From positions 1 to 35,001 of the forward strand of contig BQKZ01002518.1 of the NCBI GenBank assembly GCA_036244855.1: DNA of 35,001 nucleotides, written 5' to 3'. The notes under the pieces are model-generated. The model was not told where the DNA came from and did not search any database. It worked only from the letters and a program-made list of their open reading frames with translations. This stretch comes from Temnopleurus reevesii (Eukaryota > Echinodermata > Echinoidea > Temnopleuroida > Temnopleuridae). This document shows, one piece after another, positions 11,460 through 22,699 of this stretch; position 1 is the first letter of the stretch; each line of letters begins with the position of its first letter. A program made the position numbers and the translations under genes.

Positions 11460-14400
11460 GAAAGAAGGGAGTTTTTTTATTAATCTAAAGGTAAAATTGG
11501 AGGGTTCCAAATTTAAGTGTGATAATGAAAAATAAAATTGTTAGCACTATATTAATCAGAAATAATATTGCAAAATTTCTAAATGGGATATACTCCAAAT
11601 TACACAGCAATCATAAGGAACACAAAGTCCTATAAAGAGCTGCAACCATGCTCTCTCACTTTGACAAAAATTTGGGAGAGATTAAAACATTTTGGAAGTG
11701 GGACTATTTAAAACAAAAAGACTTTAATAATAATGTAACTAATGGCAACACAGCAGTTGATCTTAAGTGGTCTCCTATAATGTTGCCAACATCTTTCATT
11801 ATGTGTGATAGAATCTGTCGAGAAATTAAACTTTTCTAATTGGGCCACATTTTCCCCAAGTTAGTCATCATCCAGGACCTTCAGGTCTTGGGGTTGGTGG
11901 CAAGTTAATTTTCAATGTTTCTGTTAGATTTCGAAAGTTACCTAGAATTCTGGGAGAAAATCCAAGGTGAACATAACACTAATATAACATGCACTATTAA
12001 TTCATAGAGACCACGTGGCAGGGTGCAGTGAGGAGCAGATTGTACAAAACACATATCATACGTGCATGTATTCTTGGTATATTCAAGCATGGTCTAGAGA
12101 ACCCTGTTACACAGGCATCAGAAGTAAGTCCTATGGGCAGCTTGGCATATCGTGTAACATCGCTTATTGAGAAGTTAAACTCAGGCTGGCCAAAATCTAA
12201 GTCCAACTTAGTATATGGTTAAAATCCAGTTCAATTCTAGGCTCAATCCTGCACTTTGAATGCGGAGTAAGGTTTAAGGCTGGTCTAGGGTTTGAGGCTG
12301 GTCTAGGGTCTGAGGCTGGCCTAAACCCAGTCAGAGTCCAGCAATAATTCTTGCACTCTGTGGTGGACTCGGGGCCATAATGTGCCAAGAAGCAGTGGGC
12401 TTATTTTTTGTATTGCATTTTTAAGAGTGCTACATGTACATAATTTGGTAAATCTATTGTGTGATAAGTCAAGCCATGGACAAAACAAAATTCCTTGGGC
12501 TACACCATGAATACCAGGATAAAATTCAGATTGGTAGGAAAGGCCTGTGTAACAGGGGACCTGGACAAACCTTGTAGATCTTGACCTGATCCTCTTCAAC
12601 TGACCCAAATCAAACACTAACTCAGGACACTGACCATGGGAGGTCAATGTCAACACTGGTCAAGTGTTGACTATAGTCTTTAAGCACAGACCCACTTCTA
12701 AGCAGTACATCTTGTATCATCTACAGTAGTTGTGGGTGGAACTGTGTCTAGAGGGGAAGGCTAACATGGTTATGGGGTGCCCTGGACTGGGTTTTGAGGA
12801 AGGTTCCCAAAGCTAGACCCCACCATCTACACTTCTATGACTTGAATTAATATGGAATTGTTGGATTTGGTCTGTACTTGTAAACTATAGAGTGACTATA
12901 TGAATGGGAGAATAGAAAAAAAATGAGGATTTGTCCTGGGAAGGATTACCTCATCAATCTCCATCGAAGAACAAAATCAAAGTTGACCATTGGGTCAAGA
13001 TGAAGCATTGAATTACACACAATGGATTGAGCACATGGGTCTACACGTTAAACAAGTATGAAAGCAGCACCTTCAGAACCATCTTAAATTCACTGGTTTT
13101 CAACTCTTTCTGACCCTTACTCTAATCTTATTTTAGAGCACCATGTGAAAATCTTTTACCGGCAAATAGAGAGTCAATGGTCACTATGAGTTCAGATCAC
13201 ACACTCTAAGTATATTTTAACAAATTATTATAAGATTGAAACTTCATTCAATGAGCCTCATCTCCTGGGCTTTAGTAGAAATATAGAATCACTTATCCTC
13301 AAATGTTATCTAAGAAATAATTTAGTCTGCAAAGGCAGCACACTTATCTTTGTTATACCAATTCTAGAGTTCCTTATCATTCCTATTCTTTAAAAAATTT
13401 CCTACAATATTCAATCATAAAAATGAGCTCCTAACCGTTCTCTTATGGTAAAGCAAGGTGGCACAGGATTACAAAAATATTTTCTCTTTTTGCAAGCTCT
13501 TGATGAAAACTTGAAAAACAACACAGCACCATAGAATTCAAATGTAAGTACCATCAGATTTGGTACCATATTTGGGTATTCCCCTGTGACTATATGAAGG
13601 GGGAGCAGTTTTGATAATCTGCAAAGAGAATGAGAAATGGTGGAATTATTTGAGAAATTAAAAACATTCTCAACAATATCTTTTTTACCAATGTAAGTAA
13701 TCAAATAAAATGACAATTAACACTCTTTGTGTATGTAAAGCAGATATTTCACCATGCAAATGTATGAAATTAGGAAGATTCTTGCATAAAGCCTAATTTC
13801 ATTTTCAAACTATGGCTTCAGAGGTTAAACCAGTGAACTTCTTTTAAATCTAGGTTATGAAGCATGGATGCTTTTCCAAGCTACATCTGTCTGATGTTAA
13901 AATACAAAAGCAATTTCTTGGAATATCGGTTCTCAATTTCAATGGTATGTAACTGAAAACTGGAATATTCTCTGGCAAAAACTGTAAATTACTTTACATT
14001 TGCCTTTGATGTATTCGAAATTTGATGCGTACCTGTAGATATAAATGAGATCTATTTTCGTCATGGGCCTAAACATCAGAGTGTTATACTGTAATAAAGG
14101 GCATTATTTTGTTATACTTTTTTTTAATTTTATATTCTGTTCCCACACCCCGATAAGAGTATGTGTACAAGAATTATATCGAAACATATTCACAAATTAT
14201 TCAGAAATTGATTAGATAATAAAGCTAGAAACTATAAAGAAAATACAAAGTGGGAAAACATTTTGGAAAGGAATCACTGAGAAAAAAAAATGTAACTAAG
14301 AGAGAGATACAATATTTTTTTTTTCAAAAATAAGGTTGGTCACAAAATACAATTAACCTACAGATAATAGAACCCAACAAACTGCACCTCTATTCCACGT

Positions 14401-17285
14401 TTTTCAATACAGTAACAAGTTCAATGAAGCAAAAGTGTTCAAAACAGGAATAATAGAACTGAACAAAATGGCTCTTTTGAAAATTTTGGGGCCAATAGGC
14501 AAACTCAAAGCTCCCCAGACTAAATTGTATAATTCACCTTTATCTATCTTGACAAACAAGAAATATCGAGTTTAGGTTGATCTCCAAAGGAATGGGAAGA
14601 AGGAAAAAGTGACCCAATTCCAGTGGCCTCCAGGAGAATAAAAGATAATCATACAGAAAGTGACCTCACATTGTCAGATAAATTGTGAACCACTTTTGAA
14701 GTATATCTGGTCAACATCAATTCAATCAAATCGGTGGTGAGACTGGCAATTATCAAACTTACAATTGTTTTCTACTTGATGTTTTCTATTAAATTCAATT
14801 TATTTTTCATTCCTATGAATAACTACTGTAGCTTACTCTTAATACCCTCATCTTTAAATTTGAAATCCTTTTCCTCTTATTTCAAACTCAAGTCTATCAC
14901 CAAAGACGAAATAACATCATTGCCGTTATAAATATTCTTCCTATTTCCTTATGCAGCTTTCATCCCTTAAATTCTCTCATCATTACAAACAATTTTCATG
15001 ACTTGATTCTTTATGAAAATATGATTTTCAAAATAACAAATCATATTTCTCCAGTGACCCGATCTTTGCAATAGTAATATTTCCTACTTTAGCTAAGCTA
15101 CATCAGATTATTGTGCATGACGATGTCCTAAAATTGTTGCCTAATTTCATAACTGATAAGGTGCATACATAAAGAAAAAAAAAGAAAAACAGGAGAATCT
15201 TTTTTGCCTAAAACAATGATTTCTTGAGTGTAATTTTGGTTAGATCTTCATAAAAAAAAATTAATTTAGAATTTACATGACATTTTTTATTCATGTTCAT
15301 CTGGCAAAAGAATAATGATTAAAAAAGGATGTTACTTCATGTTTACCAAACTATATACAAGCTTTAGAAATTATATTGAATCTTTACAAACTTAGAACTT
15401 TCTAACATCTTCATGTAAATATTAGATAAAAATCAAAATACAATAATGTTTCTGAAATGAACATCAAAACAAAATTTCATCAAGCTATATCAAAGGGAAC
15501 TGTGGAAGAAACAAAGAAGATATTATCTAAGCAAGACATACCGTTTTGCTCAAGGCTATGAAGTAAGTAATTACATGAGAATCAATTAAATTCATTGCAA
15601 TGGGAATAATTTCTTTTAAAAATCTACAAACAATCAAGAAATGAATTATTCTTTGAAGTCAGAGAGACCTTAACAAGCCTGTTAGTGCAATGCATATATT
15701 CCACTTGTTTGTGACAGGATGGCGACTAAATTGAACAAAATTGAGTAGATATTTGCCTCTGAGGCAAATAAGATGGAAAAAATAGTAAATATGGAAGCAG
15801 GGAAAGGGAGAAGGGAAAATAAATTGGGTTCAAAATTTCTCCACCATGTATAGCCCATGGCATTAGGGCAGTAATCAAGAAACACACAAGGAAAAATGGA
15901 AGAAATTATGTCAATATACTCCCTGACATATATGAATTTCTAGGGCACAGTTGAATAAATATGGCGCAATCGAGGCATTTATGCTTCAATTTTATGCAAT
16001 CCTCCTATTCAAAGTGAAAATGGGATAACTATTTGGTGTTTCTAAACCTTTTTCATCATGCTGGTAATGTACTAATCAGAGATTTAAAAAAAGAAAATTG
16101 TGAAGTAGAGGGCAATAAGCAAAAAAAAAATGTATCAGTGAATTTGGATGCAAATAATGCATGACGGCAAACATTGTTTTAAAATAATTTTAAATCAAAA
16201 TCCTCAAAGCTACATAAAAATAGAAGATGTTGAAATAGAAAACATGAGCTGTTATTCCTTATTTCTCTATTATTTCATTCATTAGCTTTATAAATGTAAT
16301 ATTTTGAGCAGGTACATACATCCTAAACATAAAAAAACTCATTTAGGGATATGGGTTATATTACAAAAATAGTTTATATCCAATATTGGAATAAACATTG
16401 ATAAAGACAATGAATCTAGTTAAGATATTGATCTTTTAAGAAATATTGTTGTTGGTTTTCCATTTTCTGTTCCTTATCTATGCATCAATATACCTCCCCT
16501 CTATGTAATTCCATCTTTACTGATGAAGAAATAAAAGAAACACTACAGAAGTGACCTTTTCCTTGGATACATTTGTCATTAATCCGTCCGTCAAACCTGA
16601 CCCCTTTATTTCGCCTGCTGGAGGGTGATACAGCAAGATCTCTGGTTTAATCTCCCCCTTCTTCTTAATGGGCTTGCTCCCCCTAGCCAAGATTCGCCGA
16701 GTTCACACCTTCAAGATAATGCACATTTGCATTCTAAAATATGTCATGGGATACGTATTGACAATGCATTGACAATGAAGTAATATGATAAATAAGCAAT
16801 AAGACATGGCTCATTATTGATTCCGATCATTTGATTGATGTTAGATTTTATCAACATTAGCAAAGAAATTAAGATCAGAATTCAAAATGACAAATGACCA
16901 TAAACAAGAGATCCACACATTGGTGTTGTTGCATGGTGATATTCACCAGTTCTGGTTGTACTCTGGAAAGTGCATTTGTAATATCTTGAGACCAGTGACG
17001 AAATAGAGGATAGATGATTGGCAAATTTTGCACTGTTTCATTGTATAGCTATACAAGTAGTCCATGAAATGGAAACACCCATATACAAGCCTTCTCTGAT
17101 TTAGATTCTCAGCAGTAGCTAGCACAACTAACCATCATTTCCCTACAAAAAGACCTCAGGAGATGCTCAACTTGCCTCATCTTTTGAAGCAAGCAGTGTT
17201 CTCCAGGTGTGAACAGAGTCTCTTCATTTTCTCCTTCACAGCAATTACATAAGCCTCTGCTCTAGGTGATAGGGATGAAGCTTTA
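11460..17285. other. Long stretch without a supported gene
   Basis: Mainly AT-rich. The 12.0-12.8 kb part is GC-richer and gives longer chance frames, including a minus-strand one at 12321-12656 that begins at a non-ATG codon. A 102-nt segment at 12022-12123 lies between AG and GTAAGT but is open in two frames and lacks a pyrimidine tract. GC-richer DNA at 16.56-16.70 kb shows no exon. The only clear repeat is at 12276-12329. Confidence 0.45.
12276..12329 (+). repeat. 18-bp tandem repeat, three units
   Basis: Three adjacent 18-bp units (AAGGCTGGTCTAGGGTTT, GAGGCTGGTCTAGGGTCT, GAGGCTGGCCTAAACCCA). The first two are nearly identical and the third has diverged in its second half. Confidence 0.8.
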
Positions 17286-17291
17286 TCCCGG

Positions 17292-17460
17292 GTAGCATTT
17301 CACAAAGTCATTAAGATCGACTTTTAAGAAAGACTTTAGAATGCTATTGAGTGCTATACTCACAAGATGCTCATTTATTCACCACAAGAGCTGATACCAG
17401 TAATTCTTCATGTCCTTCTTAGAGTCATTCTTAAAGTCCTTCGTAACTTGGTGAAATGCC
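17292..17460. mobile_element. TIR element (MITE), ends GCATTTCAC
   Basis: The left end reads GTAGCATTTCACAAAGTC and the right end, inverted, GGCATTTCACCAAGTTACG. Both are followed by imperfect copies of an arm of about 45 bp (..GACTTTTAAGAAAGACTTTAG.. and ..GGACTTTAAGAATGACTCTA..). Identical terminal 9-mers with degraded inner arms and no coding capacity are what an aged miniature transposon looks like. A target duplication could not be made out, so the superfamily is left open. Confidence 0.5.
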
Positions 17461-17469
17461 ATTTTGGTG

Positions 17470-19200
17470 CATTACGAGATGTGGTGTCATAGCCTGGGTG
17501 TTGGCTTAAAATGATCAAGACCTGCAGCTTTTGGAAAGAGTTTCCAAACACCTTTCTTCATTCCATCCTCCATCCCCCCACACACACACACATACACAAA
17601 ATTAAAATGAATATTTTGTTTGAATAAAAGCTGGAGCAAACACCTCAAATAAACATCAATCTATTTGGATGTGTGAACATTTTTATTCCAATATTAATCT
17701 AGAATAAGCTGCTTTCTCTCATGAAGAAGTTTCTAGTTTGATTTTCTGAAACCCATCTGCTATATAAATTTGCAATGAAAAATACTTTCCAAAATCCAAT
17801 AGACAATAAACAAAATGTAAATTGAAATGCACAGAAAATAGGAAATCGATGTACATAAGAATTCTGCATTTCCTTTTCATGCAAGATAAGAGCCTACAAA
17901 CTGACCATACAGATTTGTCAGTATTGTTTACATCTCGAGATTGCCCAAATGTAAACATCTGTCATGCTCCAACTCCACGCAAGATTTATGACAGGTATTT
18001 GGAGCTGCAACTGAGATAGATTTTATACGGCCATCTTAGCCTCATTAGAAAATATTTGGTGTTCCGCTATCTTCCTTTGATGTGAACGTATCTTAAATAT
18101 ATATGTTGCTAATAAGCATTCACAGATTTTATGTTGAATGCTCAAAAATCAATCAAAATCTTTTGATAGGCCTAAGCGATTTTTGAAGAAAATGAACAAT
18201 TTTACAGGATAATGAGCAACAACAAGTTAGGCCGAAATTCACTGAATTCAAGGTACATTCCTGCATGTTATTTCCCATGTTAGTTGCAGGAATAATTAGA
18301 ATTTTAATCAAGCTTCAATATTTGAATCAAAATGTTGGTTTAAGCAAGCTTTTGGTGAATGATCAAGAAATTAGAATTATTTCCAAACTCTTTTTGAGGG
18401 TTTCATTTTGAATCATCCATGTTTTGATGTTTCAGTGCTAGACCAGAAACTCTATGGATAAGGCCTATGGTATGATCAAAGTCTACTTGTGCTTCCTCAA
18501 AATTGAAATAGGGCATTATAACTCCATTTTATGTCAAACTGTTTTCATACCATTACCATAATTTATAAAACAATTGACCAAGTACTTAGAAACAGAACAA
18601 AAATAGCCCTGAAGTCTTACTTTGTCATATATGAATGAAAGACAGTAATGGTGAAAAATAAACCCAGATATTTAGTTTTACTTGTACAAATTTTTCATCC
18701 ACTATCCAAGCAGTTTGAGGAAGTAAATATGCATCAGCTATCAGTTTCCAGATCTCTAGTATGCCTATACATGTACAATAGCACCATACACATGTTATCA
18801 ATAAATTCCATGTCCATGTAAATATACTGAACAAGCTATAGAGTAACTGAATGCTGGAGGCATGCCCGGCAAACTACATTAAAGACCTTGTAATTCAGAG
18901 GAAGTCCTTTGCTTGTACACAACAGAAACCGCATCGACCACCAAACCACAGAAGGGGGGCCTTCACCCATTATCAAGTTCTTTAACCCTGGTGAAAAATT
19001 TTGTTAAATCATTTTAATCAAATGGGACGTCCTTAAATCAGTCATACGGGATGAATGATTGGGGGGAATTCATATTCCAGAGGAAAGGAAGTGTTAGGTT
19101 ATTCACGCTTCCGCACATCATGCATGAGAACTGCATGAATTTGTGAGGTTGTCTCCGACTGTAATTCCATATTTTGTCACCCCTCTCATTTTTTGGGTCA
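17470..19200. other. No gene seen; short CA repeat
   Basis: AT-rich DNA with a short (CA)n run at about 17579-17592. Overlapping minus-strand frames at 17.7-17.96 kb and 18.6-18.8 kb have no true start or splice support. Confidence 0.45.
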
Positions 19201-19567
19201 GGAGGGCCGCTTTGTGAGCTTTTGTGCTCATAATGAGCTTGCTTTACATGCAGAGATCTGGCATCTGCTGAGAGTTTGAAAAGCTTTTTGTTTGTAATCT
19301 AATGCGAGTGATACACTTTTGCACATTGCCCGCATGCTCTCTACGTAAATGTGAATGCCATACGTGAAACGGCGGGAGAATCTATCTTCCGCTGGTTGAA
19401 TACAGAGGAACAATATGGTAGTAGAGCAGGGGAACGTTCAAGTCTATTTTTAAGCTCATGAAAGGTCAAGCGAATTGACCTCGCTTTACAGCATTCATAC
19501 ACATACCAAGCCCTGCCTACAAAGCGTGCAAACGATAAGGGTCCAAACAGCATGCCTACATCACAAT

Positions 19568-19612
19568 ACCACACACACACAGGCTCTCTCTCCCACACAC
19601 ACACAACCCACA
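19568..19612 (+). repeat. Imperfect (CA)n/(CT)n microsatellite
   Basis: CA repeats interrupted by a short CT run (acacacacaggctctctctc). It follows, in minus-strand sense, the exon candidate at 19628-19716 and gives the Cys/Val-rich tail of that frame if no splicing occurs. Confidence 0.8.
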
Positions 19613-19627
19613 CATTCACGTATATAC

Positions 19628-19716
19628 CGCAGGAGAATATGAAATATAACGATAAGCAAAAGACCCAACAGTGAGAGCCCAACGGAGTACACAAGCAGCG
19701 CTTTCATACTGGACAT
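19628..19716 (-). CDS. Candidate first exon with signal peptide or anchor
   Basis: On the minus strand ATG at 19716, with a second ATG in better context at 19707, opens MSSMKALLVYSVGLSLLG followed by LLLIVIFHILL. A Lys near the start and about 24 mostly hydrophobic residues make a good signal peptide or type II signal anchor. The exon would end 2 nt into an Arg codon at GCG|GTATAT (GT at 19627-19626), a modest donor. Without splicing the frame runs into CA-repeat-coded residues and stops at 19561 (51 residues). It sits about 115 bp downstream of TATAAAG with no intervening ATG, which fits a short 5' leader. The family is unknown; many membrane or secreted proteins start like this. The plus strand is open over the same region, so transcript data would be needed to fix the strand. 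Confidence 0.33.
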
Positions 19717-19829
19717 GTGATATGCAGCAAGAGATTGACCTAGTAATGCCAAATAAGCAATGGCCAACCGACCAATCGCAGGCTGCGGAATACCCGCCAA
19801 AGCGGCACAAAGCTGGCCCACTGCCAAGG

Positions 19830-19836
19830 CTTTATA
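19830..19836 (-). promoter_or_regulatory. TATA box (TATAAAG) of a leftward promoter
   Basis: Minus-strand CCTATAAAGCC is a near-consensus TATA box. A GA tract lies 40-75 bp upstream and CpG-richer DNA with an inverted CCAAT (19772-19776) lies downstream. A start site would fall near 19805. Read rightward, the same block has CCAAT followed 60 bp later by TTTATAGG, so a rightward or bidirectional promoter is also possible. Confidence 0.35.
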
Positions 19837-19872
19837 GGTCCCGTGTGCAAGAGTTTCTCCCTCTTTCCATCA

Positions 19873-19908
19873 ATATCTCTCTTCCCTTCTCTCTCTCTCT
19901 CTTTCTAT
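19873..19908 (+). repeat. CT tract (GA on minus strand)
   Basis: A 36-bp run of C and T, including eight consecutive CT units, immediately upstream in minus-strand sense of the TATAAAG element. Possible GAGA-type regulatory sequence. Confidence 0.75.
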
Positions 19909-20285
19909 CATCGAAAAGCCTAGTTCAAGAACATGAGCTTGGTTCGAAGGAAGGAACAGAGATAAAAAAGGGGAAAATGTATGGAGAAAAACGATCTGCG
20001 ATCAAGCTGCACATTCAATCATGCGAGGGACCCCTGATTCGCCGTCCCACGGGATAAGAGGCAGCGTATTCCTATGTAAACTCCTAAAATACGTCACACC
20101 AACCCAGAGAGAGAGGTATACCCCACCCCCAACAAACTTGTCATGATTCAGAGTTGCGCAGCACTAACATTAACCGTAAAGGCACATGGCACGCTGGAAA
20201 CATAGATAGAAGGGGCATTGCCTTCTAAACAACGCAAGCATGCTGTTCAATGTTCATCAAATCAACCAAACAAACATTCATCATA

Positions 20286-20417
20286 CACAGTAAAACCAAG
20301 GTGGTATTGAGCACTGGCTGCACTAAGAAAACACTGAAAGTGTAAGAAAGTCAGCACGTTAGAGAGCAGCTTCTACACTTCAAGACATGCTAAAACATCA
20401 ATGTCGGTTTTACAGTG
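20286..20417. mobile_element. 132-bp MITE with TA duplication
   Basis: The left end CACAGTAAAACC and the inverted right end CACTGTAAAACC match at 11 of 12 positions, and each is flanked on the outside by TA (20284-20285 and 20418-20419). A short element with matching ends, TA target duplication and no coding capacity fits a non-autonomous DNA transposon of a TA-targeting superfamily. Which one cannot be told from 12 bp. Confidence 0.6.
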
Positions 20418-20419
20418 TA

Positions 20420-21330
20420 GCCTCATCTTGTACAAACATCTTATTGCCTTCTTTCTTTCTCTGGTAGGGAGCTACATGTATGTACAAAGAGGTGTTAGCA
20501 GTCCATATACACGTAGACCATAAATGATTTGAAAACTTGAATAGAAATGAAAAGCATTTGTTAATGTTGTATTTGAACTGAACACTGTTAACAATGCAGA
20601 AAGCAAAAATCGACAGCTTCCACATTTATCCACAAGCGATCCCTTCCAGACCCTACCCCCCCCCCCCCAACAAAAACAAAACAAAATGAAAACAGAGGCA
20701 GCTGGAACCACAGAATGTCATAAATAAAATACGATTTGTAGCCTCAGGCAACTCTAAACTACACATTCATGGCCCCTGGTAAGATTGATTTAAGTGTTAA
20801 AATACAAATAATAGTGTTCAACTGATCAGAAATCGAGCCGCTTATTCATACCTTCGGAATCAGCCCTCATCCTCCCCCCCCCCCAAAAAAAAAACATTCC
20901 CCTTCTTCTTTATCCTTTCCATCCTTTTCCTCTTCCCTCTCCTTCCTTCATTGTTAATTTGAAATCATTAGCTGACTGTTCATTACATTTGGGTAGCAAT
21001 ACCCAGCAAAATTCTAAAATTTTACGTCTTGTGTTCTTTTAGTGCAGCAAAGACAGCTGCTAAATGCGTGCGATCAACATCTTTCCTTCATAACAATTGC
21101 CATCCCATGAATAAAGAACACTACAGAAATCTGTATAAGTCTTCATATCTTAGGATAAAAATAAATTTCAATAGACTTGCTCTCTGTAATTTTTAACTAT
21201 AGTGCTTTAAAATGGAATTGATAAAAATCATTGAAAAGTAGGCCAAATGAGTCAGAGATTGTAAACAAAATCTTCATATTGGTAATACATCATCTTAGTA
21301 TGGCAAAGTATTAAATTTTGCTGGTGATCA
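20420..21330. other. No gene seen; poly-C runs
   Basis: Contains homopolymers: 13 Cs at 20656-20668, and 11 Cs followed by 10 As at 20874-20894. A C/T-rich patch follows to about 20950. No exon is supported. Confidence 0.5.
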
Positions 21331-21339
21331 GGGTGAGCT

Positions 21340-21347
21340 TATAAAAG
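21340..21347 (+). promoter_or_regulatory. TATA-box match TATAAAAG
   Basis: CTTATAAAAGGGCC is a very strong TATA match. It would place a start near 21370, about 45 bp ahead of a 43-codon frame beginning ATGCTCAGC at 21413. TATA-like words are common in AT-rich DNA, though the GGGCC flank is typical of real ones. No CCAAT or other element was identified. Confidence 0.25.
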
Positions 21348-21456
21348 GGCCAGTCAAACCAGAAGATAACATGCCAGTCAATGATTCTCTTTGAAAGTCT
21401 GCCTTAGAAAACAATGCTCAGCGGTTCTCTATACATTTACTCATACATTGTTTCAG

Positions 21457-21588
21457 ATGACAGGGGAAAAATATATAAGAGCATTCATAACGATAAACTT
21501 TGCTGTGAATGGGGAGGGGGAATGGGTAAACAGCAAAGATGATATGCCAACAAAAGGACTAACTGTCAAACTTATGCAGCTGCTCTGA
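21457..21588 (+). CDS. Candidate terminal exon, unknown protein
   Basis: A good acceptor (tcatacattgtttcag, AG at 21455-21456) is followed at once by 43 codons and a TGA at 21586-21588. The peptide begins MTGEKYIRAFITINFAVNGE, continues GEWVNSKDDMPTKG and ends LTVKLMQLL. Amino-acid use is balanced and mixed, unlike the Leu/Phe/Ser-rich chance frames elsewhere. No AATAAA follows closely, which counts against a last exon. The ATG at the exon start could alternatively make this a first exon, but the acceptor argues against that. No family recognised. Confidence 0.28.
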   Translation: MTGEKYIRAFITINFAVNGEGEWVNSKDDMPTKGLTVKLMQLL

Positions 21589-21599
21589 ATTGCACTCCA

Positions 21600-22150
21600 A
21601 AGCACATCTCACTTTGTTTGCTTCATGATCGTACTAAACACAAAAGCTTTTCAAAAGATCTTGTAAAAGGAAGCCATAAAGATTGAATCATTAACTACCA
21701 GCAATTGGTGTTGAACAATCAATTATATTGTTTCCATTTTCAAGTGATCAACTTAAAGATAACCTGTAAATAATTCAATTTTATATAAAACAATTGGAAG
21801 TACAGGTGCTGCATGTAGTTTGTTATTCTAGAACCTGTCCCACACAGATAATTCTTTATGGAAAGTTAGACAGAAGACTAATCAAGCTGCAGCAAAACTG
21901 GTTAGAAAAGAAAGGTGATTTCATTTACAAACACAAAGAATGCTCCCTGGGACTGCAGAGACAATTTCTGAACATTAAATGGTTATAAATTTGCATTGAT
22001 TATTTTATGAATTCATCAAATTTTTGGGGCACTGTCAAGATTTAATTGCTTCTATATTTCCTGTAAATAGCAGAGCCTGATACAGTCAAACTAACCCAAA
22101 CCAACATTACATTCCAACTGCCTGAAGTCAGGTCTTTTAAAGTCCTCTTC
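21600..22150. other. No gene seen
   Basis: AT-rich sequence. The plus-strand frame 21794-21988 is of chance length. Confidence 0.45.
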
Positions 22151-22159
22151 TCTTAAATA

Positions 22160-22334
22160 CAGTCTAACCTCGTTATAACGAGGTCGTTGGGACCAGAGGA
22201 ATTACCTCTTTATATTGAAACCTTGTTATATCAGGGTCAAAATACAATATAATACAAAGAGATGGGACCAGGAAAATTACTTTGTTATAACGAGAGCTCG
22301 TTATATCAGTGCTCTTTATAACGAGGTTTGACTG
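22160..22334. mobile_element. 175-bp pogo/Tc1-mariner-like MITE
   Basis: Ends CAGTCTAACCTCGTTATAA (left) and, inverted, CAGTCAAACCTCGTTATAA (right) match at 18 of 19 positions, and TA dinucleotides flank the element at 22158-22159 and 22335-22336. CAG-starting ends with an ACCTCGTTATAACGA motif and TA duplication are the hallmark of pogo-type members of the IS630-Tc1-mariner group. The interior consists of further copies of the same motif in both orientations (ctctttatattg, ttgttatatcag, ctttgttataacgag) and has no transposase. Confidence 0.8.
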
Positions 22335-22560
22335 TATTGTATTATTTTAACTACTTGAAAGTCAATTGTCTCTATCAAATCAAAAGCTATTCCTTAAGTC
22401 CTGAAACATTCAACTTTAATAAGCAATGTATCTTTCAGGTACCTTGTCACATTCAGCAATACCAACATGTAAGTATTGTATTTCCCTCAATGAACTACAG
22501 GTGGAACGAAATTAAAAGATAGCAGTTGGTGCATTGTGCCTCAAAACATTGGGCAACATT

Positions 22561-22690
22561 ACTGTATAAAGTTGAAACTTGGTATAAAGAGATCTGATAT
22601 ATAAATATTCCTGATATAAAGAGGTATGTAATTCCAGCTCTTTATAACTTATTGATTTTGAAGTACCTAATCAACTGAGCTTCCACTGTA
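22561..22690. mobile_element. Decayed relative of the pogo-like MITE
   Basis: Starts TACTGTATAAAGTTGAAAC and ends gcttccactgta, with inner motifs ggtataaagag and gctctttataac in inverted arrangement. The layout resembles the element 230 bp to the left, but the ends have drifted and no target duplication is certain. Confidence 0.3.
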
Positions 22691-22699
22691 CTTCGTATA

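Noticed and set aside
12022..12123. 102-nt segment between AG and GTAAGT on the plus strand
   Set aside because: No pyrimidine tract before the AG, A instead of G before the donor, and two frames equally open.
12321..12656. 111-codon minus-strand frame
   Set aside because: Starts at a non-ATG codon in a GC-richer patch, crosses part of the 18-bp tandem repeat, and resembles no known domain.
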